In this document: positions 32,883 through 45,114 of the stretch, piece after piece
How positions within the stretch are numbered: position 1 is the stretch's first letter
Layout: each line of letters starts with the position of its first letter
NCBI GenBank assembly: GCA_900618795.1
Contig: UYJD01000001.1
Coordinates: forward strand, 3,133,654-3,197,653
Reading direction: 5' to 3'
Length of the DNA: 64,000 nt
From: Cyanodermella asteris
Lineage: Eukaryota; Ascomycota; Lecanoromycetes; Ostropales; Stictidaceae
Notes under the pieces: model-generated
What the model saw: the letters and a program-made list of their open reading frames with translations, nothing else
What the model was told of the DNA's origin: nothing
The model's database searches: none
Program-made: the position numbers and the translations under genes

Positions 32883-33876
32883 TTTAGGAACGCATCCCAA
32901 CTGTGAAAAGACTGGACGATTGGTGATGATCTAGAATTTGGCGTCAAGCATCCGGTGCATAGCATGTATGTATTCTACACGAGTGATTTTGGATGATCTT
33001 TCCGACGCAGTTGTGTGTGACTCGTATGTGTGGACTGATCTCGGCATATGCGTGCGAAGGCGTTGTGGTGATGAGATTGAAAGAAGAGGGACAGAAGCCC
33101 TTGATACAAATGTGTGTCCACTGCAGGTGCTGACGTTCAGGTCGTGGGAAGCTACAAGTTGGGACGACTCAGCCACTGGAGCACCATATTGACTAGTGAG
33201 ACAGTGTTCTTACTTCCGACTCCTGAGATGCCACATTTCTTGCAGTACTGTCCATCGAAAATTGATTAGATGCTCCAAGTCTCCGCTCCAGACCTCATTC
33301 CCGCCCAATCTCGCCAGACTTCGCCTACATCGCAGTGCGAGTGCTGGAGGTCGACCAGTGGCATTCACCGTATGACTCGGAAACGCAAGGTCGATACTTG
33401 CACCCAGCCAAGCTTGTAAATCTTCCATGGACTACACGACAATGACGATGTTTGTTCGACCCGTCGGCTTGAGCAGACAATCCAACTCTGCGTTGTACGA
33501 GGCCGAAGTTGAGGTGACTGCCAAAAGTTGACACTAGCGTCGGATTTCAAATGCAACAGTTGCCACACAAAGCTCGCGGTCCACCACACACTTTCGCTGT
33601 TATGAATGCGGGCGTGGATAGCAGCATGTCACTCCACAACACCGTCAATAGCCTGAAGTGACGTGCACCGAAGCAATTTTCCGCACAGCTCTGGAGGTCC
33701 GATGCCCAACATCTGCACGTCACCCACCAGCAGCAACACCAGACATTCCACATAAAACCCATCGGAACCCTACACTCGCTTTCAATCACCACACACTTCG
33801 TCAAGGCCACCTCATTTCTTTGGCCATCCCTCTCACCAGCCACACTCACCCCTCAATCATCATCCGATCAGCCAGC
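32883..33876. other. Intergenic stretch
   Basis: About 1 kb between IDH2 and the next plus-strand gene; from 33700 it is C/A-rich like a leader (CACACAC and CATCATC strings). No gene seen. Confidence 0.45.
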
Positions 33877-34575
33877 ATGGTTGCCCACACCGAAACGGCT
33901 CAATGCCAATTCCCCACCATCGACCCAACCTTCAAAGCCTACCACGAGAAAACCATCCTGTCCCTGAAGTCAGAAGCGCTGTCCGCCAACAGGCCCGCCA
34001 ACGGCGTGATAGCCGCCGACCTAGCAGACGCGGCGGCCAACATTGCACAGCAAAACAACCCGTGCCACAAACTCTTCGCCTCGCTCTGCCCGACCGACCT
34101 CGACTCCGTGCCCGTCTTCCTCTACGGCAACCTCACGGCGCCGTCCACCGTCGCCGCCGTTCTGACCGACAAATCCACCCACCGCACCTACGAGCAAGCC
34201 GCGCGGATGATGCCGGCCTCGCTGCTCGACCACGCCGTCGTCTCACACGGCCAAGATGACGGTGTATTCGGTGTCCGGACACGCATCGGTGCGCGGGCGA
34301 ACGGCATGTTGCTCTTCAGCACTACGGGTCGGGAACGGGTTCTGTTGAATGCTTTCAAGGGCGACATGTTCAAGAAGCAGGATGCGAGGGCGGAGTTTGT
34401 GATTGCGGGAAAGGTCATTACGATGGAGGTTCTGGTTTGGGCTTGGGCTGAGGATGTCGAGGAGAGGGAGTCGGAGATGGCGGAGGCGAAGGTCTTGGGC
34501 GACGAGGAGGGAAAGCGGCAGTTGGTTGTTGCTGCTGACGAGTTGGGTAGTAAGCCGTTTTGCGCGGTCATGTGA
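33877..34575 (+). CDS. Gamma-glutamylcyclotransferase-fold (AIG2-like) protein
   Basis: Single exon, 232 residues from ATG 33877. A helical, Ala-rich N-terminal part (1-75) precedes VPVFLYGNLTAP (79-89), the YGxL loop that opens the GGCT/AIG2 fold. Then come MMPASLLDHAVVS and FGVRTRIGARANGMLL, which fit the expected strand order. The EVLVWAWAED segment and a charged tail follow. Members cyclise gamma-glutamyl amines or glutathione-derived peptides, but the family catalytic Glu is not obvious here, so the activity is uncertain. No signal peptide is seen. The gene begins with C-ending codons and finishes with strongly G-rich ones, the switch lying near 34280. Confidence 0.65.
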   Translation: MVAHTETAQCQFPTIDPTFKAYHEKTILSLKSEALSANRPANGVIAADLADAAANIAQQNNPCHKLFASLCPTDLDSVPVFLYGNLTAPSTVAAVLTDKSTHRTYEQAARMMPASLLDHAVVSHGQDDGVFGVRTRIGARANGMLLFSTTGRERVLLNAFKGDMFKKQDARAEFVIAGKVITMEVLVWAWAEDVEERESEMAEAKVLGDEEGKRQLVVAADELGSKPFCAVM

Positions 34576-35218
34576 GAGGGAAGTTGGTGCTTGGTGTTGA
34601 TTCGATGCCACTTGGGGGAAGTATGCTTGGTTCAAGATTTATACGCGGACATGGAACGGCTGCTCGAATACCAGACAGCGTGCGCCTCAGTTTGTGGGTT
34701 GTGGACTAATTTGTTGAGATTGATGTTCCCGGTCAAGGAACTGTCGAGGTCAGAACTTGGGAGCTTTACTTGGAGGCATTGTTGCCGTGCTTTTGCGAAG
34801 ATGGCCAAATGAGCTCACAGATACTAGCAAAATGAAAAGGCTTCGCATTAATATTCTTGCGTCGACTTTGACGTTGGACTGTACTGTGGAACAACAATTT
34901 CGTTGTTGTCGTGATATTAGTGCGGAGTTAAGTCCCCTTCGACAAGGCAGAATCGGGGAAGCGCATGCGGCCCCGCAACACGAGGTCCAGGCCGCCGCAG
35001 CACAGAAGCAAGCGTGAAGGAACGTGCGAGACATATCACTCGAGGAAGCTCTCCAGCTGTCGGTCCCTCAGAAAAAGTTTACCTCCATAGCATCATCCCC
35101 CAACCACGATCACGCGGAACGACAGCCCCGCCTTCAACTCGGAAGCAATCTTCAGCTCATCCTCACAAACGCCCGGCCGACACCCTTTCGCGGGAGAAAG
35201 CCGTTACGTGCACCCATG
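34576..35218. other. Intergenic stretch before SNX3
   Basis: These 643 bases show no recognisable gene; the last 200 are C/A-rich and probably hold the SNX3 leader. Confidence 0.45.
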
Positions 35219-36019
35219 ATGCAGTCATTGCCCGAGACGAGGGGCCAGTCGTTTGAGGAGCTGTATGGCCCGCCGGAGAACTTCTTGGAGATTGAGGTAT
35301 GCGAGGATTGGAAATGCGTGATGTCTTGGGCTTGAGCGCATGAAGCTTGAGACGTTCTCCGTCTCATCTGCGACCTCACGTGCTCGTCGCATTCATCTTC
35401 TGAGAGCAGTGGATACTGACATATACCAGGTTAAGAACCCAATCACCCATGGCACAGGACGCAATGGTAAGGCGACCCAAACTCCAGACTCCACCCCTAA
35501 CCTTCCATCGCTGACGCCCACCCTAGTCTACACTTCATACGAGATCGTCAGTAAGTCGACACACCAACCCGGCGCACCCCAACGCGCGCTTCCGACCTGT
35601 CGCCCATGAGAACAAAAGAGGAGGGACCACACGTTCTGACGAGCTCTCGCTAGTGAAAACGAACATCCCGGCCTTCAAACTCAAGCACAGCACCGTCCGC
35701 CGACGATACAGTGACTTTGAAGCCTTCCGAGATATCCTCGAGCGCGAATCCTCCCGCGTCACCATCCCCCCTCTCCCCGGCAAAGTCTTCACGAACCGGT
35801 TCAGCGACGACGTGATCGAGCATCGACGGGAGGGCTTGCAGCGCTTTCTACAGATTGTCGTCGGGCATCCGTTGTTGCAGACGGGTAGCAAGGTTCTGGC
35901 CAGTTTCGTGCAAGGTGGGTTTCTATACAAAACATGCAGTCCGGAGGAACGAGGTATCGCGACGATGGTGGCTGACTTACCTTGACGCAGATCCGAACTG
36001 GGATAAGAACTCGTGGTAG
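35219..36019 (+). CDS. SNX3: Sorting nexin 3 (PX-domain protein, Grd19 homologue)
   Basis: Five exons, 35219-35296, 35430-35466, 35527-35550, 35654-35914 and 35991-36019, join to 142 residues, the family length. A second ATG directly upstream (35216) would add one Met; the later one matches MQ(S/A)LP in fungal relatives. After the conserved [16 protein letters not shown] comes a PX domain covering nearly the whole remainder. [10 protein letters not shown] forms the PI3P-binding basic pocket, and the chain ends in [12 protein letters not shown]. It binds PI3P on early endosomes and works with retromer to recycle membrane proteins to the Golgi. The 24-base third exon is unusually small, yet its phase on both sides is consistent. 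Confidence 0.95.
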
Positions 36020-36780
36020 AAGGGGAAGGGATCATGTTGATGGTTATTCTGAGGAGCAACGGAAGGGCAGCTTCCTGTTTGTTTGTTTTTCTTTTCCTCG
36101 TTGAGACTGGAGGCGTTCCTGTTTTCGCTTTGCGGCTTGATGAGCAGACGGTGGGATGATGTTACTCTTCTTTGCGGGTTCGATACTAGAGCATGGAGTT
36201 ACTTTGCGTGGCTGAATGCAAGCGAATTATGCCGAGTTGAATTTCATGGTTGCGGCAAATTCTACAACGGCTTTCACTTTTCACCTGCGATTACCTTGTT
36301 CTCGATGTGGTTCTCAACCGGTACAGGCAATTCAAATTCGTTTCTGCAATGCAATAGCGAGCTCGACATGATCCGTAGCATTCTTCGGTGAAAAGGCCCG
36401 CCGGACACATCGAATCTTGCACACAGAATCATCAATCACACTTCACCCTCGACCACCGCGCAAAAGTCACCAGGACCCGCAAAAACCCTCGCATCACGTA
36501 ACAAGAGCCCCATAATCCGACATCTTTTCTCCCCCACCCACCTTTTCAAGACAATTTCTCTTTCCCGAACGAGTTTCGGGCTCAGGTTACCCAATCGATC
36601 CGGAACCCACCCCCCCAAAAATCCAGGTGCTCACGCCCCCTCAACGAAGCCGGTGTCCGGGTTTTTTTGTTTTGTTGTTTTGCTTTTGTTTTTACGGCAC
36701 GGCGGGCGCTGCAAGCGGGGGCAGGGCAGATATTTTCCGGATCCCGGATTAAAAGGAAAGGAAAAGGATGAGAAGGGACC

Positions 36781-36804
36781 TGTGTGTGTGTGTGTGCGTG
36801 TGTG
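36781..36804. repeat. (TG)n microsatellite
   Basis: Eight TG units, one CG, then three further TG units; it is the first of three simple repeats within 170 bases. Confidence 0.95.
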
Positions 36805-36843
36805 CTTGTGGGAGTCCCCGCCCGTGGTTGATGGGCTATGCGC

Positions 36844-36857
36844 GAGAGAGAGAGAGA
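36844..36857. repeat. (GA)n microsatellite
   Basis: Seven perfect GA units, 40 bases after the TG tract. Confidence 0.9.
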
Positions 36858-36918
36858 AGGAGTTCGGATGAGTCGTGAGCGGGTCGCTGGCACAATCGTC
36901 GAGAGATGTGGTGGGGAG

Positions 36919-36945
36919 GGGGAGGAGGAGGAGGAGGAGGAGGAG
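36919..36945. repeat. (GGA)n microsatellite
   Basis: Close to nine GGA units. With the neighbouring TG and GA tracts it makes the plus strand strongly purine-rich here. Confidence 0.9.
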
Positions 36946-38149
36946 AAGGTACCGTGCGGGATTGTGATTGTAATGGATGCCTTTGAAGGTAGACGGCGAA
37001 GAGCGGTGTGTCGGTTGTCTAATGATTTTCGCGATGATAACTCTGGAGACCTTCAGCTCTGTTGCAATAGTCGGAGATGTACGTGGCAAAATGCTGAGAA
37101 TTTGACAACGGGTTCTGTGCTCTTGCCTTTAAAACTGACGGAGCGCAATCATGGTCCATAAACGAGCTCGATTATAATAGTCGCAACGTCGAACGAGACG
37201 AATCCATCACGACTGGCATTGACAAGGGTCCAAACTGTGAACCACCACGATCTCATTTCTTCAGCTATGTATGTATCCTCCAATTAACATTATACCTCGT
37301 CTCTGAAACGGCCATTTGTCATTTCAAATTCAGCCGGAGCAAGGTCCTGGCGAAGGCATCTGTTGTCATCGCCGTATCCTGATTCCCTTTTCTCTTCACC
37401 GAGTTGACGATATCTGGCACGGTCCGTTCCTTGTTACGAGACCCCGGCCGAATCATGGTGTTCATGTTCGTTGCTTTCGCGTGACGGTTTCGTCAGGGCG
37501 AATAATGCTTCTCCCTCTATTACCCCCTCTTGTCGTTGTTGTCGTCCAAGATCCGGAATGGCTTCACTTGGTACGTTTGTCTATGTACATGGTCTCCTTG
37601 TCATCTTCGTGCCATCTTCTGGCGTGCTGGCTGAGTCAGGTCATTCCTGGATTTGACCACACTGCAATGCAGAATGCTGCCGCAAGTGTTTGAAGAAAGT
37701 CCCTGCCCGCGGTAGCTTGTGCAAGCGTGCCGTCAAGTGTTGATGGCGGAGTTTTCCGTCACTCGCACGACCGAGTCTCTGCCGAGAAGATGCAGCCAGG
37801 ATTAAACCCGCAAGCCGAAACATTAAACGTCGCCGGTAGAATGTCTCGAAGTCGTCAATAAAGGTGATATTCTATGAACAGGTGTAGTCGGAATCGAAAG
37901 TGTAAAAGAGCCACCCGGTTTCGTAATGCGTGCCCTCTGCACTAGAGAAGCACACTCGAATGGCCCAGAGAAGGGCTCGCGGGAAAAAAAAAAGCTCCCG
38001 AAGCCCCCGAGCGAATGCCATAACGCCAGGCTTTCCGCGCACCCAAAATTAGTGGTGCCTAGGCCGTTAAGTAATAAAATCTCCACTCAAACTCCAATTG
38101 TGTTGCAAGTCGTTACGCGTCTCATTTTGTACGAATGCATGCCGTGGAA

Positions 38150-40254
38150 TCATGCGACGCTGTCGATGAGCTTGTCGAGCCTGACCTTGTCGACAACGTG
38201 GTCCGCCGTGCTAACAACCTTGTCTGCGACCGCACCCAATTTGTCGGCAACTCTCTGCACCTGGGGCTTGGCTGAGACGGTGTACAGCAAGTTGTCGGTG
38301 TAAAAGTGACGAAGGTAGGCGACAACCGCGGGGATGGTACCAAAGAGCATGCCAGTAGCGGGCAGGCAGAGGTAGTCCATCCAGTTTGCTCTCCAGTTGC
38401 GGTGCGAGAAACCATCGGCAGCCTTCATGTCCTCGTACAAGCCGGCCTTCTTCATTTCGTCCTCACGGTACTTGACGCAGAGCTTGTGGTAACTCTCGTA
38501 TAGGTACAAGTAAAAGCAGGTCAAGAGCATGCCGATGGCGCGGAGGGTACCGCAGAAGGAGAAGGCGCTAAGCAAGACCGGGTGAGTGACGGCGCTGGGA
38601 ACCCAAGAGCTGTAAATGACGGCCGAAAAGAGTGCAACGGTAAGGTGAGCAGGCAAGAAATGCGCTTCGTACAGACGGTGGTAAAGCAGGACCATGCGCA
38701 TCTTGTTGAACTTTGTCGGCTCTGGCTCGTCGTAAAGGTTGAGGTTGGGCGGGGAGAAGTGCTCAACGCCATCCATCCAGCGGTCCAGGCGAGTTTCCGG
38801 CTCGGGGTCTGACAGCCAGGTTGCGCTGTTGTTCTCCACACGGAAAAAGCACTCGAGACCCTTGTGGACGGCGAAACCGGTGTCCAAACAACCCCACATG
38901 TGCCTCAAAGCCTGGTTGTACCGAGCCCAAACACCACCAACAAAGCCTCGGAAACCTTTGGTCTCGACGCTGACATTGCATTGCGATGCGGGGGTGAAGA
39001 TGATGGTCGTGTCGGCCTTGCCCTTGGTCGCAAAGTACGCTTTCTGCGGTCTGGTTAGCAACGATCGCGCTCAATTGTGTGTTGGTTCGACTTACCAGGA
39101 ATGTGTGCATGTCCTCGCCGATGGACTCTGGGCCAGTGTCCCAACCACCGATACGTCCAGCCAAGGGCATGGCGACGGAGTAGACGGAAGTAGGGATCTT
39201 GACGGAAGAGCCACGGTACATGCCAGACAAACCAGCGCCACACCAGAAGATATCGGCGGTGCGCACAAGCGGGTTGACTTGGTGACTGTTACGGTCGAAG
39301 CAGAGCGGGCAGGTGTACAGAGACATGTCGGAGTTTGGGTTCTCGCGATGGGCCTTGGTCATGAGCAGGAAGTAGCTTGCCGGGAAGTGTGTGTCGGAAT
39401 CCATGACAGTGATGATGGTGTTTCTGCGCTCCAGCGGGTCAGAGTAGTTGTGGCTCAGAGTCTTGGCGGCCCACGAGACATTGCTGCTCTTGCCAGCGAC
39501 CTCGCCAACGATGTCGTCGGGGTGGACAGTGAAGCTGATGTTCTTGAACGAGTGCTGGAACTGGTCGACCAAGACTTTGGCAGTGCTGACACCGTGCGGG
39601 TCGCGCCTTTCGGTAGCGATGTAAATGTCATACGACGACTTGGCCAGAGCGTGGCTGGAAAGCACCAGCAGGGTCTCACGAAGGGTTCCAATGTCCTCCT
39701 TGTACTCGGGCAGGATGATGGCGTGCGTGACCGGGACCTCAACGTCTTCAAAGTAGCTAAGCTTGGGAGTGCCAACTCTGCTCAGGGACGACTCGGGAGT
39801 GCCAGCGAGGGTGGAGGCGCTGCTGATGGGAATGGACAGGCTAGAGCTCTTGTCGTCGACGCTGATGCTGCTGGAAGCGGACGTCTCGGATTCCGTGTCG
39901 AATTGGCGCGAGATGATCTCGACAGCCTCGAACTTGGCGGAGCGGACCTCGTTGGTCAACTGGAAGACGGCGTAACAGAGGCGGACGGGGAAGACGAGGC
40001 AGGCGGAGACGTGCGCAAGGATGGAGTAGACAATGTACATGACCTGCCAGACATCGAGATTGTGCCAATCCGTCTTAGCATTGCTCTTGTCGCTCCAGGG
40101 CAAGGCCAATCGGCCACTGAGGGCCATCTGCGAGCGTGTCAGCGATGTCGAGGACGAAGATGGGAGGACAGGGGCCGCGTACCCAGCAGACTGCGCTCCA
40201 TAGCAGGATACTGAGGCCGGGAATGATGCGGCAGAGATACTTGACAGAACCCAT
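38150..40254 (-). CDS. Membrane-bound family 2 glycosyltransferase
   Basis: Three exons, 40254-40183, 40127-39096 and 39043-38150, join between codons to 665 residues. Exon 1 supplies a first membrane segment (LSILLWSAVCW) and a second follows at VMYIVYSILAHVSACLVFPV. The cytosolic catalytic part (about 150-420) has HAIILPEYKED, a metal-binding DSD at 267-269, and GGWDTGPESIGED with the likely catalytic Asp in GED (361-363). YNQALRHMWG stands where other processive GT2 enzymes have QxxRW, so that motif is diverged. Three or more C-terminal membrane helices (about 490-630) end before a basic-acidic amphipathic tail. The fold is that of a polysaccharide or glycolipid synthase; donor and product are unknown. 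Confidence 0.85.
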
Positions 40255-43200
40255 TGCGAGATGCTCGGTTAGATGTCTGCCTGTGGATATTTGCTCTGCT
40301 GCTATGCTCCTCCCAGGGAGTCGGAGGTCGGGAGGGGAGAGCTGGGCCAGGAGAGGGATTGCGCGACAGCGGGAGTGTCGATGCGGTGCGAGGAAGGCTG
40401 CGCGCAGGGCCGAGAGCAGCAGCAGAGGAGTCGGCGGGGCGGTAGGTGAGGAAGTCGGGCTGGAGGTGTAGTAAGGAACGGCGACGGCGAGAGGACTTTT
40501 GTGAGAAGAAGGCCGAGAGGTAGCAGCAGCAGGCGGGAGGAGGAAAGGAAGTATGCTGAAAATTAGTCGGGGCGCCTGCTGGCTGGGAGAGAGAAATGCA
40601 AGATGCTAATTAAACGAGCCCGGACTTGTGGCGCAGCGACGAGCCACTCACACGCCTCTGCACGCTGCACACTGCACACTGCACACAAGCAAGCAATCTC
40701 GACACAGATACCCACTTTGCCCTCCGCCTGAGCCTCACTCGCTACCGTGCTCGTTCACACGCCTTGCTGACTGTCAATTTCGCGACGATGAGGGTCGTCG
40801 TTGGTCGGCCCGAGAGGTTGTATGGAGCAGTGCTGTGTGCGAAAGCAAGGGCAGACGACGGGCACAAGAAATACTAGACAAGAGATAAGAGATGGATTTC
40901 AAACTCGACTGCATACCTGGCTCCCGGCTTCACTTGTCGCCTGCAGCCAACTGGGCGCTCGAGGCCGTCGGGTCTGGCCAACGACTCGCCTGAACCGGCC
41001 GACGGCTCCTGTGTTTTTTTGCAGAGCACAAAGAGGACTACGTAGTGCTGTCGTGCTGCCAAAGACCGGTTCGAGCATTCTGTTCTGGATGCTTTCCCAA
41101 TCGATCCATGGAGACATTGTCTGTATCCTCTCAGACATGGTCTGTTTCACCATCGGTGCTTGTTTCCATGCCTGGTCCTCCTGGCATCGAACCCCTCCGC
41201 CTCCAGCGCCCGTTTTGCGCATTTGCATGAGCGGCAGCCTTGCGGGCTTTGCATGACAGCACCAGGGAGCCTGGGCCCGGCTCTGGCCTTGAAACACATT
41301 CAGGGAGCGGCGGGGAGGGTCTGATGTGTGGTGGAGTTTGAGACGCAGCCGCGAAGCACTGGCCGTCTGCCATCTTGAAACGGCCTGGGGCAGAACAAGT
41401 CCCGGCTGGCTGACCGAAAAGCCTGACAAAGCTTCCTTCGAGTCCCGCAAATCCATTACCTTGCGCTATTCACCCTGCATGTTCGTGGAATCGTTTTCAC
41501 ACACAGGAGTACTTTTCATGAGGATTCGCCAAAGTCCTTGTCGGTGCATTTTTGCAGTTTCTGCCACAACTGCCCCCATACGGACGCCGAGGCAGACAAG
41601 GCTGGCGAGCACGAACGAGCAGGATGAGATGAGCGGACGATCTCCAGACTCTGAGAGCTGCCACCATACCTGTTTTGCTCCCTGACCCAGCCGCTGTGGC
41701 TTGGACAACGCCCTGGACCCGCCCATTCGCCGCCGACCACTGGACTCTAAGTTCAAGCTGGGATACCATGCCGATTATCATTGCAACGCAAAGCTCCAAG
41801 CAAAGAATTTGGCCTTTTCTTCGTACGTACCGAAGAGCGCACCAGTCACACTGTCACAGACTACGGAAGACACTTGCAGCGGAGGCCGCCCGCCCCGGCT
41901 GATGCTGCCCTTGACGATGAGCGCACGACCAACCATGTATCCTTCGCAAAGTTAATTGCAAGGATTTCTGCTTCATTTTAAAGATCCAGGAGCTGAGCAA
42001 AAGGGGCAATACGATGAGAGCAATCAGCAAATTGGCACTCTGGTGCCTCGGTCGTGCTTAGTGCTATGCTCGTGTGACTGTCGATGAGCGTACGGGGCAC
42101 GGTGTTTGCACATTCGTGTCCATGCTTTCGTTTCGCACTTTATCATAGCCCTCATCGGCGATAGAAGGCGCCCGCCAGCTTGTGACGCCCTGCTCACCAT
42201 CGTTGCAGACGCTGCGTCATGTGCAGAGTGGCATGCGACACTGCTCAACCTTGTCGTCCACCTTGGAGTCTCCTCCCACTGTCGCGATAACTCAGCTGTG
42301 CCTGCTAGACCGCATTAGAGATCGCCAACCAGGCCAAGATGTCTCTAAAGTTGCTCGTCTTCGCGCTTGTCAGGGGCCACGCTGGCCTTTGATCCGCCGT
42401 CATTGGTCGGCGCCTCGCATTCTGGTCGCTTGGTGCATGTCGCGATACCCCTTTGACCTTTGGCACCCACGGGTCGTTTGGGAAGGCAACGAGGCCTACC
42501 GTCGGCATCTTGTCAATTCACAAAATTCAAATCCAGCCTGCACGTCAATCCCGATCGCCACAGCGATCGGGAATTATTACTATTGACAAAGAGCACGATG
42601 TCGACAAAGACCCCTCTTGTTGGAAGGGACCAGCTGGATACGCGGCGTGCTTCAGATGGTCTAGCCCAGTGTCGCAGATCGGTAAATTAACAAGAGACAG
42701 CTTGACACAGAATGCTTACAGAATCCAAGAAGCAGAAGGCGCCTTCAGTCTTAGCCTCGTCATCGCATCGATCGAGTCAAGCAGTCCTGATTCCTGACAT
42801 GCTTGTCCACAATGGCGCTGGCGCTGGCGGAATCCGCTTGCGGCATCATTTTAGGGCATTCTTGCGTTCAAGATACACCACGTGCTCTCGATGCTGGTCA
42901 ATTCGTCTTCATCTCCCACCTCGGTGAAGTCTTGGACCCCGCAGATAGGAAACGCAGCTAAACCCCACTATCGCCTTTATCTGAGTCTATCTTAGCCCTT
43001 TCGGCATGCAGCATAAGACGTGCCGTACAGTGTCTTCAACGACGCTGCAGCACATGATCCCCTGCATCATCTAGCCATCAATGCTGAGCATTCGATCGGC
43101 ACGGCTGAAGTGATAACCCCCAGGCGCTATCAGACGGGGACCACACAGACCAGCACAGCCCTCATCGTATCCAACAGGATATCGCGTACAATGACGGAAA

Positions 43201-45114
43201 GCGCCTCCTTGCCAACCAGTCCTAGGTCCGCCAACTTGGCAGCTCGTCGGCTCGCACGGCATGCAGACTGGGAGATTCATGTCGGGCAGCAAACCTTCCC
43301 CAGACTGGGGTACGTACTATTCCGGTACAGCCATTCGAAAGCCTTGAAAATAATGCTATAGATCGAAGTCGTCGTGCTGACCTTCAAGATCTTGGTCCTT
43401 TGCGATAAAGACTAAGATACATCAGCTGCGTGCGTCACTAGCCGTCTCGTGCTTGATTTGGCCATCTACACGGCCGTCTGACGACAGACTCCGGGGCGAT
43501 GCTACGAAGACAGTGGGCATGTTGAACCATGTGTCCATGTTCCATCTTTAGTGACCGTTGACGTACAGCCTACATGAATATACCTGCTGCGCCTTCTTCA
43601 AGCAATCATGTTTGCCTAAAGTGGATTCACGATGCGTCGTAACTTGTGGCTGCAACGTGAATTTCAATGGCTGAGTAGGTAAATATGCCCGAGTCCTGAC
43701 AATGGATCCGCAGTCAAAGGTAAGAAGTTACATGAGTGTTCACATAATCAGGTGAGCCTGAGGCATATGCTTGCCATGTGAACAAGTCCTCCTGTTTCAT
43801 CTCAGTCGCATGTTCGCGACAATTCTGACTCACACAAATCGCGTACATTACTTATGACGTCGCAGTGGTCTGTCAGGCTGTTGCCACCATCGAAAGATGA
43901 TTCCGCGATCATGCAACTCACCGATTGCGGGCCAGCGAAACAACTCTTGGAAAATACCACCTTTTCTCGACGACTGGTCAGCCCTTGCAGCGCCACAACT
44001 TATCCTCTGCGCGATTTGACCATTTCTGACACAGCCGATGTACTGATCCTGCAGTCTCGCCTGTAATGGGCCTCAAGATCCTGGAAACGCCACGAAAGGT
44101 CCGGCGTAGTGTACGTACCGCCAATACGTCCGACTAAACATACTCAGTCTTCTGAGTCAGATTAGGCCTCGTGCAACCAGGTTTGAGAATGAACACCAGA
44201 AGTCGTTTGAATACCAAGTCTCAGCGGCTTGTCAAGATAGAGCGAAGATGAAACAAGGCGTTCGCATGTTCATCGCATTCAGATTGCAGCTCGGAAAGGT
44301 GTCCCTCAAATTCTTTCCGATCTGAACCGATCGCTCGGCCAATCCATTTATGGACCTAGTCAGACAGTAGAATTTCCCATCAGAGTTATTTCAGGTATAT
44401 CCGAACGCCAGCTCACCTTCGTACTTCCGTGAACGCCTTGTCGCGTTTCAGAACCGGAACATCCTGCGCATAAGCCACAGGTTTGTAGTCAATAAGATGT
44501 CATGTTTGTCAAGTCCCATTTCAGCTGGCTCAGCTGGCTCAATTCGGTGACCCCCTTTCGCGAGACGGGAAACCACAATCTGTGTTTATACGGCTTAATG
44601 ATCTCTGGAATACACTGACGCGTTTCGCCGGGTGCACGGTCTCCGGTGGCTTCTTGTTTCCATCAAGTGTGAACCAGAGTTCTCCTCGGGCTCTGTAGAG
44701 AACAGGACAAAGCCTTCCAGACATGGAGCTGGCACTTTATGTTATCAAGCAATTTTTAGGAAGCAAAACGGCTCCAGCCCAGCCAGCAGTTGACACAATA
44801 CAACTGCGTTCGCTAGGCGGCAAGAGCATCGTGATCACCAGGCGCTTGATCGATCGCGCACGCAAAGAATCGTTGATGGATGAAAGAAAGCTCATTATCA
44901 TTCATTAGAGGTCCGGTCATCGACGTAATACCAGCCCAACTCGCCCCCAAAAAGTAAAAGCCGTAACAACAGTGAACCGAAACATTATGGGTATCATAAG
45001 AGTGGAATCGTCGGATAAAATGTGGTGATGGCAGCTGCGGTCAAGTCAGACCCGAGGACAGCGTTCACCTGACAACACCCTTACGCAAGCTCACACTCGC
45101 ACTCGCGCTCACGC
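40255..45114. other. Long stretch without recognised genes (4.9 kb)
   Basis: The part nearest 40255 is the promoter of the GT2 gene and the far end is the 3' flank of the disordered-protein gene. Between them I find only short frames overlapping on both strands, without motifs, splice continuity or codon bias. There is no tRNA, rRNA or transposon signature, and no AT-rich, RIP-like blocks are apparent. Non-coding RNA or a rapidly changing small gene could be missed. Confidence 0.4.
40658..40685. repeat. Short 7-base tandem repeat (CTGCACA-like, four units)
   Basis: CTGCACG followed by three CTGCACA units, about 400 bases upstream of the GT2 start on its promoter side. Confidence 0.85.

Larger units (their letters stand above)
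36020..38149. other. Convergent intergenic stretch with microsatellites
   Basis: About 2.1 kb between SNX3 (plus) and the GT2 gene (minus). No gene is recognised. The part from 36590 to 36950 is low-complexity: runs of C and T, then TG, GA and GGA tracts listed separately. Confidence 0.45.

Noticed and set aside
38739-40214. A 491-codon open frame on plus, antisense to the GT2 gene
   Set aside because: It is exactly opposite the conserved GT2 exons, crosses their introns and has no protein-like motifs; C/G-ending codons of the real gene suppress stops on the other strand.
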